Of a stretch of DNA of 43,854 nt, positions 9,670 to 16,830 are shown one piece after another (position 1 is the first letter of the stretch; each line of letters opens with the position of its first letter). The stretch covers positions 1 through 43,854 of the forward strand of contig JAHFEW010000032.1 of assembly GCA_023248215.1 (NCBI GenBank). The letters run 5' to 3'. The translations under genes were made by a program, and so were the position numbers. This DNA is from Nitrospira sp. (lineage in GTDB: Bacteria; Nitrospirota; Nitrospiria; Nitrospirales; Nitrospiraceae). Below the pieces are notes generated by a model that saw only the letters and a list, made by a program, of their open reading frames with translations, made no database searches and was not told where the DNA came from.

Positions 9670-10350
9670 GTGGCCTCCTCACCGCGTATCGATCCGTCCA
9701 TCGCCGTTCAAATCGACCGTCTGGCAACCGCAGTGGCCAAAGATCCCCGTTCTAAAGAGTTCCTTCCACTTGCGGATGAATACATCAAGGCCGGCATGTG
9801 GCAAGAAGCCGCGGCGGTGCTTGAAGACGGCCTCAAGGCCTATCCAGGTTTTGTCACCGCCATGGCAGCACTGGGTCGAGTCTACGATCAACTGAGTCAG
9901 CCGGTGAAGGCGAAAGCAATCCTCGAAGAAGTCGTCAAGCAGCGTCCGGACAATCTTCGCGCACATCGTATTCTGGCCAAACTCTATAATGCTGAGGGCA
10001 AGGCGGATTTGGCGTTGCGATCTTGCACCGCAATCCTGGGCGCCAATCCGTCCGATGAAGAGGCGCTCTCCATTAAACGAAGCATCACCGGCGCCCCCGA
10101 CGATCTGCCACAACCCAAACGTGACAAGAAACGCACCCGCGCTGAAATCAGACCGGAGGCGGGGAAGGTCGCAGCGCCTGTGGAGACGGTATCGGATTCC
10201 GCGTCTCTCACGGCAGTCGCGTCACCTGCTCCGACCTCCGAACCGGCGCCTGAACCGCCCATGGTGAAACATGCGGCGACGGTCGCGCGCCTGGAAGCCT
10301 GGCTACGAACCATTAAGGCGCAACGGCAGACCGACCCCAATCGAGTCTAG
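9670..10350 (+). CDS. TPR-repeat protein of unknown role
   Basis: The first 140 residues are built from tetratricopeptide-like helical repeats: F-L-x-L-A-x-x-Y, then A-x-x-V-L-E-x-G-L, then A-L-G-R-V-Y and A-K-L-Y repeats. Such repeats normally bind protein partners. A low-complexity Ala/Pro/Glu linker follows at about 143-200 and then a short basic helix with W-L-R-T-I-K-A-Q. No signal peptide or membrane segment is seen, so it is probably cytoplasmic. The GTG start lies 3 nt after the coaBC stop, and the AAGGAG that precedes it overlaps that stop. It is the last gene of the operon, because aroQ has its own promoter. No specific function can be assigned. Confidence 0.8.
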   Translation: MASSPRIDPSIAVQIDRLATAVAKDPRSKEFLPLADEYIKAGMWQEAAAVLEDGLKAYPGFVTAMAALGRVYDQLSQPVKAKAILEEVVKQRPDNLRAHRILAKLYNAEGKADLALRSCTAILGANPSDEEALSIKRSITGAPDDLPQPKRDKKRTRAEIRPEAGKVAAPVETVSDSASLTAVASPAPTSEPAPEPPMVKHAATVARLEAWLRTIKAQRQTDPNRV

Positions 10351-10386
10351 ACTGTTGCACCTGCCTATCCGTCCCCTATAGAGCGT

Positions 10387-10415
10387 TTGACCCACCCCGG
10401 ACAGCCTGTTAGAAT
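10387..10415 (+). promoter_or_regulatory. Sigma-70-type promoter for aroQ-efp-accB
   Basis: TTGACC at 10387-10392 and TAGAAT at 10410-10415 are 17 bp apart. They lie in the 128-bp gap between the TPR gene and aroQ. The -10 hexamer is identical to that of the clpC promoter. Start of transcription would be near 10422. Confidence 0.65.
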
Positions 10416-10478
10416 GCCGCCGCTGCTGACTTCCCTATCCACTGCAGCTGACTGTTAACCGAGACGTGCGATCGACAC

Positions 10479-10976
10479 ATGCTGCGGCTACTTGTGCTTC
10501 ATGGTCCCAATCTCAATCTCCTGGGGACGCGAGAGCCATCCGTCTATGGACACCTGTCGCTGGCAGACATCGACAAGTCCATTCATCGTCATGCCGGCAC
10601 GCTGGGGATTGCGGTACAGAGTAAACAGACGAATGTGGAGGGAGAATTGGTGACCTGGATTCAGAATGCCAGCGGCCACTTCGACGGGATTGTGATTAAT
10701 CCGGCCGGGTATACGCATACCAGTATCGCGATTCGTGATGCGATTGCCGCCGTCGCCCTGCCGACGGTAGAAGTGCATCTCTCCAACATTCATCAGCGGG
10801 AGGAGTTTCGTCATCACTCCTTCATCGCGGGTGTCGCCCTCGGGCAGATTTCTGGATTCGGAGCGACCGGCTATCTGCTGGCTATGGAAGGGCTTATCGC
10901 ACATCTCGACATCGATCGTAAGCCATCGCGTTCGCGATCGGCATCGAACAGAAAACCCACGGCCTCGCGCCGTTGA
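10479..10976 (+). CDS. aroQ: Type II 3-dehydroquinate dehydratase
   Basis: AroQ converts 3-dehydroquinate to 3-dehydroshikimate in the shikimate pathway. The hallmarks are [16 protein letters not shown] at the N-terminus, [32 protein letters not shown], and the [10 protein letters not shown] end. The catalytic tyrosine follows the TREPSVYG segment and the catalytic histidine lies in the HLSN region. At 165 residues it has a short basic C-terminal extension compared with the usual 145-150. It is followed 25 bp later by efp. Confidence 0.96.
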   Translation: MLRLLVLHGPNLNLLGTREPSVYGHLSLADIDKSIHRHAGTLGIAVQSKQTNVEGELVTWIQNASGHFDGIVINPAGYTHTSIAIRDAIAAVALPTVEVHLSNIHQREEFRHHSFIAGVALGQISGFGATGYLLAMEGLIAHLDIDRKPSRSRSASNRKPTASRR

Positions 10977-11001
10977 CCTTTGTGTACCAAGGAGTGTTGT
11001 T

Positions 11002-11562
11002 GTGATTTCGACCGCAGAGTTTCGAAACGGCAGCCGTTTGATGGTGGAGGGACAACCCTTTTACATCGTGGAATTTCAGCACGTCAAACCCGGAAAGGGT
11101 GGGGCATTCGTACGGACGAAACTGAAAAGTTATATCACGGGCAACGTCCTGGATCGGACATTCCGTTCCGGTGAACGATTCGAGGATCCCGACCTTGAGG
11201 AATGCGACATGCAATTCCTCTATGCCACCAACGACTCCTATACCTTCATGGATACGGCATCGTACGAGCAGTCGACCTACGAGAAGAGCCAGCTGGGGGC
11301 CAATGCGGATCTCCTCAAAGAAAATATGATCGCCAAAATCCTCATCTATCAACATCGACCGATTGCCGTCGTGTTGCCGAACTTTATCGAGTTGAAGGTG
11401 GTCGACGGCGAGCCCGGTGTGCGTGGCGATACGGCCTCGGGCGGCAGCAAGCCGGCCATTGTCGAAACCGGTGCAACGATCAAGGTTCCCCTCTACCTTG
11501 AGGTGGGAGAGGTCATTCGCATCGATACCAGGACTCGTGAATTTGTGGAGCGCGTTCGTTGA
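11002..11562 (+). CDS. efp: Translation elongation factor P
   Basis: EF-P relieves ribosome stalling at polyproline stretches. The 186-residue protein shows the EF-P order: an N-terminal KOW-like domain, two OB domains, and the C-terminal signature with [11 protein letters not shown] and the [14 protein letters not shown] end. The tip of domain I reads V-K-P-G-K-G-G-A-F, with Lys32 at the usual modification position. I chose the GTG at 11002, preceded by AAGGAG; the longer open frame back to 10831 lies inside aroQ. Lysine at the tip is compatible with EpmA-type modification, but no epmA or epmB is in the window. The stop overlaps the accB start. Confidence 0.95.
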   Translation: MISTAEFRNGSRLMVEGQPFYIVEFQHVKPGKGGAFVRTKLKSYITGNVLDRTFRSGERFEDPDLEECDMQFLYATNDSYTFMDTASYEQSTYEKSQLGANADLLKENMIAKILIYQHRPIAVVLPNFIELKVVDGEPGVRGDTASGGSKPAIVETGATIKVPLYLEVGEVIRIDTRTREFVERVR

Positions 11563-12137
11563 GTCCGTCACGCAAGAAGGGTGGGAAGCGCCAGGTCACC
11601 GGCAAACCGATCGTACTGCCGAGTGCGTTTGCGCCCCGATCTCCCGGGTCGGAGCAGACGCTGTTGTCCCCAGATCAGGCCGCTCAAATTCAGCAACTGG
11701 CGGATCTGCTGAAGCGCAATCACCTGACTGAGTTGGAAATCGAACGTAGTGGGACGCGTATCCGCATCCGGCATGAGCCGGCGGTCCGGATGGCGCCGGT
11801 CCAGACGGCAGAAACCGCCCTCAACCAGTCGACCGCGCCCGGCACTGCGCCAGCCACCCAAGCGCATCCCTCGGCAGACACCGAAGGCCAGGTCACGATT
11901 ACCTCTCCCATCGTCGGCACCTTCTATCGCTCTCCCTCACCCGATGCAGATCCATACGTAGAGGAGGGAGATTACGTGAAGAAGGGCCAGGTCTTGTGTA
12001 TCGTGGAAGCCATGAAGCTCATGAACGAGATCGAGTCCGAGGCTGACGGAAGGATCACCAGAATTTTGGCGGAGAGCACCAAGCCTGTCGAATATGGACA
12101 ACCTCTCTTTTTAGTAGACCCCAACGCCACGCCCTAA
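11559..12137 (+). CDS. accB: Biotin carboxyl carrier protein of acetyl-CoA carboxylase
   Basis: AccB carries the biotin that shuttles CO2 from AccC to the carboxyltransferase, the first step of fatty acid synthesis. The last 80 residues form the biotinyl domain with the EAMKLMNEI motif, whose lysine is biotinylated. The thumb region with [13 protein letters not shown] marks it as acetyl-CoA carboxylase type. The N-terminal part has the usual L[14 protein letters not shown] region and an Ala/Pro/Thr linker. The TTG start at 11559 overlaps the efp stop, so translation is coupled. A basic N-terminal lead of about 15 residues is unusual. Confidence 0.94.
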   Translation: MSPSRKKGGKRQVTGKPIVLPSAFAPRSPGSEQTLLSPDQAAQIQQLADLLKRNHLTELEIERSGTRIRIRHEPAVRMAPVQTAETALNQSTAPGTAPATQAHPSADTEGQVTITSPIVGTFYRSPSPDADPYVEEGDYVKKGQVLCIVEAMKLMNEIESEADGRITRILAESTKPVEYGQPLFLVDPNATP

Positions 12138-12318
12138 CCACCTGTGTACTGAGGGTTCGTGACGAGACCGCCCGGGGACACGTTCTGTATGAACCTCGCT
12201 CAACGTGCAGGCGGCGAATGCCGAACAATTACAGCAGGCCTCGGTGGCCTCTCAACAGATGCCGCGGAAACCGTTATGACTATGCGATCTCACAGTGTGA
12301 CCTACGCCGGAGCACGTC

Positions 12319-13668
12319 GTGTTTAAGAAGGTGTTGGTTGCCAACCGCGGAGAAATCGCGCTCCGGGTCATCCGAGCCTGCAAAGAGCTCGGCATCAAGA
12401 CCGTCGCAATCCATTCCGAAGCAGATGCAGCCAGTTTGCATGTGCGGGCGGCGGACGAACATGTCTGCGTCGGCCCGCCGGAAGCGGCACTGAGCTACCG
12501 CAATATTCCCAACGTCTTGAGTGCTGCTGAGGTCACCGGAGCCGACGCCATTCATCCGGGCTACGGATTCCTCTCAGAGAATGCGCACTTTGCGGAAGTC
12601 TGCGAATCGATCGGGGTGAAGTTTATCGGCCCCACATCGGAAAACATCGCGTTGATGGGCGACAAATCGAAGGCGCGCGAGGTCGTGGCCAAAAGAGGCC
12701 TTCCAGTGACGCCCGGCAGTCCCGGTGAGCTCCGGAGCGAACAGGATGCTCTGGAGGCCGCCAAAACCATCGGCTTCCCCGTCATCATCAAAGCGTCGGC
12801 CGGAGGCGGGGGACGCGGCATGCGCGTGGTGAACAAGCCCGAGGAGTTGGCGCGAGCGTTTCAAGCGGCGCAGGCCGAAGCGAAGTCCACCTTCGGTCAC
12901 GACGGGGTCTATCTCGAACGCTACTTTCTCGAACCTCGGCATATCGAAGTGCAAATCGTGGCCGATCACCGTGGCCATGTAGTCCATCTCGGAGAGCGAG
13001 ATTGTTCGATTCAACGCCGCCACCAAAAGCTGGTTGAGGAAACCCCCTCGCCGGCGATCGATGAACGGTTGCGCCGGGAAATCGGACGAGTGGCCGTCGA
13101 GGCCGTCAAGGCCATTCGCTACTGCAACGTCGGCACCGTGGAGTTCCTGCTCGATAAAGACCGCAACTTCTTTTTTATGGAAGTGAACACGCGCATTCAA
13201 GTCGAGCACCCCATCACGGAAATGGTGACCGGCATCGATCTCGTCAAGGAGCAAATCCGGATCGCCTCAGGCATGACACTTTCGTTCAAACAACCCGATA
13301 TCAAGCTGACCGGGCACAGCTTCGAGTGTCGAATCAATGCGGAAGACCCGGAAAAGTTTACGCCTTGCCCGGGCCAGATCACGAGATACTGGGCCCCAGG
13401 AGGATTCGGCGTGCGCGTCGATTCCGCGATGGAACCGAACGCCGTCGTGGTGCCCTACTACGACTCCTTGATCGCCAAGTTGATTACTCACGGACGTGAC
13501 CGACAGGAAGCCATGGCCCGAATGCGTCGGGCGTTGGATGAATTCGTGATCGAAGGGATTAAGACGACGATTCCGCTCCACCGGCGGATTTTCAACGATC
13601 CCGATTTTCAGAAGGGGCATGTCTCCACAACCTTCCTCGATCGCTTTCTTGCCAATCAGTCCTCCTAA
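12319..13668 (+). CDS. accC: Biotin carboxylase subunit of acetyl-CoA carboxylase
   Basis: AccC carboxylates biotin on AccB using ATP and bicarbonate. The protein starts [19 protein letters not shown] and has the [10 protein letters not shown] motif, the glycine-rich ATP-grasp loop SAGGGGRGM, the [11 protein letters not shown] segment, and [19 protein letters not shown] with the catalytic residues. The 449-residue length is normal. The start is GTG at 12319 without a strong ribosome site. A 181-bp gap separates it from accB, in which I see no clear promoter or terminator. Its stop is followed directly by the thiE ribosome site. Confidence 0.96.
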   Translation: MFKKVLVANRGEIALRVIRACKELGIKTVAIHSEADAASLHVRAADEHVCVGPPEAALSYRNIPNVLSAAEVTGADAIHPGYGFLSENAHFAEVCESIGVKFIGPTSENIALMGDKSKAREVVAKRGLPVTPGSPGELRSEQDALEAAKTIGFPVIIKASAGGGGRGMRVVNKPEELARAFQAAQAEAKSTFGHDGVYLERYFLEPRHIEVQIVADHRGHVVHLGERDCSIQRRHQKLVEETPSPAIDERLRREIGRVAVEAVKAIRYCNVGTVEFLLDKDRNFFFMEVNTRIQVEHPITEMVTGIDLVKEQIRIASGMTLSFKQPDIKLTGHSFECRINAEDPEKFTPCPGQITRYWAPGGFGVRVDSAMEPNAVVVPYYDSLIAKLITHGRDRQEAMARMRRALDEFVIEGIKTTIPLHRRIFNDPDFQKGHVSTTFLDRFLANQSS

Positions 13669-13695
13669 CTGACTCACGATACCAGGGAGCGTTCC

Positions 13696-14355
13696 ACGTC
13701 TCAGGTTACTCGACAGCAGTTCCTTAAGGGGTTATATCTCATCCTTGACCCCGCCGTCCGTTCGGACCGCCCGCTGACTGACCTCCTCCGAGAAGCCGCC
13801 GGACATGACGTCCGCCTCTTTCAATATCGGGACAAGAGTGCCACGATGAATGACGCCTATCTCCGCGCGCGCGCGCTGCGGCAAGCCGCAACAGAGGTCG
13901 GCGTCTTGTTGATCGTCAACGATCGCTGCGATTTAGCCATGGCCGTGGAAGCAGATGGTGTGCATCTTGGGCAGGAGGACCTCCCCATCGCCTATGCTCG
14001 TCGGTTGTTGGGGCCTGGCAAGATCATCGGGTTGTCGACGCATACAGTTGCCCAGGTCCATGAGGCAGTCACAACCCAGCCCGACTACATCGGATTTGGA
14101 CCGATTTTCCGCACGGCAACCAAGGCGGATCACGACGCGGTGGTGGGGCTCGAAGGATTGCGCGCGGTGCGCGCGCTGACCACGCTGCCGATATTTGCGA
14201 TCGGGGGCATCACGGTGGACTCAGTGGGAGAGGTCATGGCTGCAGGGGCGGATGGCGTAGCCGTCATCTCTGCGATACTCAAGGCCCCTGATCTCGGATC
14301 GGCTATCCGGAATTTCCAACAGTCGCTCTCCACGCCCGATCGGCAAGATCCATGA
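13696..14355 (+). CDS. thiE: Thiamine-phosphate synthase, unusual start codon
   Basis: ThiE joins HMP-PP and the thiazole phosphate to make thiamine phosphate. The (beta/alpha)8 hallmarks are present: an N-terminal GLYLILD strand, the pyrophosphate-binding L-F-Q-Y-R-D-K segment, NDRCDLA, ADGVHLGQEDLP, GPIFRTATK, and the FAIGGI and GVAVISA phosphate loop. The first ATG in frame, at 13846, would delete the first strand and Q-Y-R-D-K, so it is not a credible start. Between the accC stop and GLYLILD there is no ATG, GTG or TTG. AGGGAG at 13684-13689 lies 6 nt before ACG at 13696, the start I prefer; CTG at 13669 is an alternative. The 3' end overlaps the convergent bioD by 53 bp. Confidence 0.87.
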   Translation, partial: TSQVTRQQFLKGLYLILDPAVRSDRPLTDLLREAAGHDVRLFQYRDKSATMNDAYLRARALRQAATEVGVLLIVNDRCDLAMAVEADGVHLGQEDLPIAYARRLLGPGKIIGLSTHTVAQVHEAVTTQPDYIGFGPIFRTATKADHDAVVGLEGLRAVRALTTLPIFAIGGITVDSVGEVMAAGADGVAVISAILKAPDLGSAIRNFQQSLSTPDRQDP

Positions 14356-15055
14356 TGGGGCTGCTCTGAGCTAGTAGCTCGATGGCGTCAGCCCAATCGT
14401 GGTCGAGGTGCGCCTGATAGGGGAGTGGTCCCAGCACAGGAACGCCCGCACGTTCTCGCAGAAACGAGACCGTTGACGCAGTCTGTTGTTGTTGAGCAGA
14501 AGTCGTGGAAGGCGTTGTCTCATTCAGCAGGAGCGCCATAACCCCAATATGTTCTCGCCGGAGGGATTCTAGTGAGAGAAGCGCATGGTTGACCCCGCCG
14601 AGACTGGCCCGTCCCACGAGAACGACCGGAAGGCCGAGTTGGGCGATCAGGTCACGCACGGACCACTTCTGTCCCATCGGAACCAATAGTCCGCCGACCC
14701 CTTCAACAACAACACAGGAATAGCGAGCCACCAGTCGTCCATACTGCCGCAGAATCTCCTGCACTTCAATGCTGCGTCCCTCCGCGCACGCAGCGGCGAG
14801 GGGAGCGAGCGGGGCACGGAACCGGTAGGGACTGACAAGCTCAAGCGCATCCTCCACTCCAGCCGCGGCCATCAATCGACCGGCGTCGCTGTCATCAAGC
14901 GAGTCGGACTGCACGCCGGTTTCGACCGGTTTCATCACGCCGACTGAACAATGCATGTGCAGGAGCCTTCGGACGAGCGCGACGGACACGAGGGTCTTCC
15001 CAACGCCGGTATCCGTTCCTGTTACAAACAGCCCGCTGCCCATCGTCAATGACAT
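14303..15055 (-). CDS. bioD: Dethiobiotin synthetase
   Basis: BioD closes the ureido ring of dethiobiotin from DAPA, CO2 and ATP. The P-loop GTDTGVGKT is near residue 13, followed by the KPVETG motif for substrate and metal. The segments VEGVGGLLVP and LVGRASLGGVNHALLSLE also match the family. The protein is 250 residues, slightly longer than the roughly 225-residue E. coli enzyme. It starts 5 nt after the stop of the upstream short-chain dehydrogenase, so the two are co-transcribed. No other biotin-pathway gene is in the window, although the biotin-dependent accB and accC lie 1-3 kb away on the other strand. Confidence 0.93.
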   Translation of the reverse strand: MSLTMGSGLFVTGTDTGVGKTLVSVALVRRLLHMHCSVGVMKPVETGVQSDSLDDSDAGRLMAAAGVEDALELVSPYRFRAPLAPLAAACAEGRSIEVQEILRQYGRLVARYSCVVVEGVGGLLVPMGQKWSVRDLIAQLGLPVVLVGRASLGGVNHALLSLESLRREHIGVMALLLNETTPSTTSAQQQQTASTVSFLRERAGVPVLGPLPYQAHLDHDWADAIELLAQSSPIMDLADRAWRATVGNSG

Positions 15056-15060
15056 TCCGG

Positions 15061-15816
15061 TTAGAGAATACGGCTATCCAGATTCCAGATTTGGCCCGAC
15101 ACGTCGGAGAGTTGCGCGAGATGGCAGATCGTCCTGGCGACATCATCAAGGTTTGACCCACGTTCCAACACATGGTCGCGAAGCCGCTGCGCCGAAGGAA
15201 ATGACTCGCCGGCCATCCCTGTCCGCTGCCAGCCTGGACAGACCAAATTGACGCGGATATTGTGCGGCCCCCATTCCCGCGCTGCCGTCTTCACGAGACC
15301 TGTGAGGCCGGCCTTTGAGGCCGCATAGACGCCTTGTCCGCTCGTTCCCTGCACACCCGCATAGGATCCGATCACTACTATGGATCCGCCCCCCTGCGTC
15401 ATCATAGACGTTGCCGCGGCCTTCATGCAGTGATAGGTGCCGGTCAGGTTCGTGTCGATGATCCGTTTCCATTCTTCCTCAGGGCAGGACACTATGAGCT
15501 GTCCGCCCGCAACCCCTGCATTACAGAGCAGGACATCGAGGCGACCGCGCTGTCGTTCGATGGCTTCGATGAGGGCCTGTACCTCATGACCCGAGCGTAT
15601 GTCTGCCTGATAGAGCGCTCCCTGTCCATGGACCTGAGAAACAAGCGCCAGGGTCTGTGCCGCCTCTTGGGCATGGTTGAAGTAGTGCACGCCGACCCAC
15701 CAGCCGGCACGGGCAAAGGCAAGACAGAGTCCGCGCCCGATTCCACCGGAACCGCCGGTAACCAGCACGGTCCGGTCTTCGTGAGGGTCCTGAGTTGATG
15801 GTGGTAGAACCGGCAT
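15061..15816 (-). CDS. Short-chain dehydrogenase/reductase, FabG-like
   Basis: This is an NAD(P)-dependent oxidoreductase with a Rossmann fold. The cofactor loop VTGGSGGIGRGL is at about residues 20-31 and NAG near 96. The catalytic set Ser-Tyr-Lys appears as IGSYAG, then V-Y-A-A-S-K. The N-I-R-V-N-x-V-C-P-G segment after it is typical of FabG-type 3-oxoacyl-ACP reductases. At 251 residues it has the usual length. It forms an operon with bioD downstream. This context makes a role in the acyl-ACP steps that supply pimeloyl-ACP possible, but that is inference. The substrate cannot be read from the sequence. Confidence 0.85.
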   Translation of the reverse strand: MPVLPPSTQDPHEDRTVLVTGGSGGIGRGLCLAFARAGWWVGVHYFNHAQEAAQTLALVSQVHGQGALYQADIRSGHEVQALIEAIERQRGRLDVLLCNAGVAGGQLIVSCPEEEWKRIIDTNLTGTYHCMKAAATSMMTQGGGSIVVIGSYAGVQGTSGQGVYAASKAGLTGLVKTAAREWGPHNIRVNLVCPGWQRTGMAGESFPSAQRLRDHVLERGSNLDDVARTICHLAQLSDVSGQIWNLDSRIL

Positions 15817-15924
15817 AACGGCGAGCGATTATGCGAGGTGGAATAGAAGAAGGCAAGGCGGCATGCGCAGGCTTGCTGCGGTTCAGGCAGTATGGTACCG
15901 TATTTTTTTGACTGGAGGACACCC

Positions 15925-16830
15925 GTGATCGTTCAAAACTTGATTCGCTCGACCCTGGTCGGAATGGGCATCCTTGCATGCATGGGCACCCTCCTGGCTT
16001 ATGGCAACGCTCCCGCAGCCGAGGCGGGAGACAGCATCGCCCAATCCGTCGACTACTTTCCTGACACCATCGGCACGCGCTGGCAATACCGCGGACAGAT
16101 CTCCGAAGGCCCGATCCAAACGATCGAGAATAAGTATTTCACGAATGTGTCCTCGGTCACCGGAACCCGCACCTTGAAAGGCGGCCTCACCGTCACCGTC
16201 TTTCACGATACCAATCCCGGCAATCACGGCCCCTCCGATAGCTTTTACCGGCGCGATGCGGCCGGCATTGTCTATTACGGATCCGAGCCGGGAACTCCTC
16301 TGGAGAAACAACTCGTGCCGTACCAGATTATCCGGTTCCCGATGACAGTGTCCCAGTCGTTTCAACAGTTCAACCGCACGGATATCGATTTCGGGAACGA
16401 TATCGACGGGGACGGGACCAATGAGCATGTCGACGTCGAAGGACATTCGACGGTGCTGAGCCGGGAATCGATCACCGTTCCCGCCGGCACCTACACCGAT
16501 GCCATACGAGTGGAAGCGCGGATGACGCTGCGGATTCGACTCTCTTCCGTCGATCGAACCGCGGTCGGCACGGACGTCATGACGGCGTGGTTTGCAAAGG
16601 GAGTGGGGCTGGTCAAATACGTTGAACGGCAGGAGCTGGCCGCGCTCAAAGACGACCGCGGCAACATCACCGACATTACGGAAGAACTCGAAGAAGTCGA
16701 TGTGAAGTCCGCACCGAGTCTACAGGGTCGGAGCGAACCCGCGCCGCAGGGTCTGCTCGCTGACGACACGCGGGGTCATAAATTGTTTCAGGTACTCTTC
16801 TCCACCGGCTTTCGCACCCACCCCCGATAA
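15925..16830 (+). CDS. Predicted exported protein of unknown function
   Basis: I do not recognise this family. The GTG at 15925 follows CTGGAGG and gives a 301-residue protein with a hydrophobic N-terminal segment at about 6-25. The segment contains I-L-A-C, a possible but imperfect lipobox; otherwise cleavage after AEA is plausible. The mature part is beta-rich, with S-V-D-Y-F-P-D-T-I-G-T-R-W-Q-Y-R-G early on and a V-P-A-G-T-Y-T-D-A-I-R-V-E segment. It ends with W-F-A-K-G-V-G-L-V-K-Y before a charged tail. That pattern recurs in secreted proteins of the DUF3108/LolA-like sort, but this is only a resemblance. The last 37 codons overlap the 3' end of putA on the other strand. Confidence 0.75.
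   Translation: MIVQNLIRSTLVGMGILACMGTLLAYGNAPAAEAGDSIAQSVDYFPDTIGTRWQYRGQISEGPIQTIENKYFTNVSSVTGTRTLKGGLTVTVFHDTNPGNHGPSDSFYRRDAAGIVYYGSEPGTPLEKQLVPYQIIRFPMTVSQSFQQFNRTDIDFGNDIDGDGTNEHVDVEGHSTVLSRESITVPAGTYTDAIRVEARMTLRIRLSSVDRTAVGTDVMTAWFAKGVGLVKYVERQELAALKDDRGNITDITEELEEVDVKSAPSLQGRSEPAPQGLLADDTRGHKLFQVLFSTGFRTHPR

Noticed and set aside
12138-12318. Promoter or riboswitch in the accB-accC gap
   Set aside because: No -35/-10 pair with acceptable spacing and no stable hairpin series was seen in the 181 bp.
15892-15924. ATG-type start 33 bases upstream for the exported protein
   Set aside because: It lacks a ribosome site and would put eleven polar and aromatic residues ahead of the signal peptide; the GTG at 15925 follows CTGGAGG.
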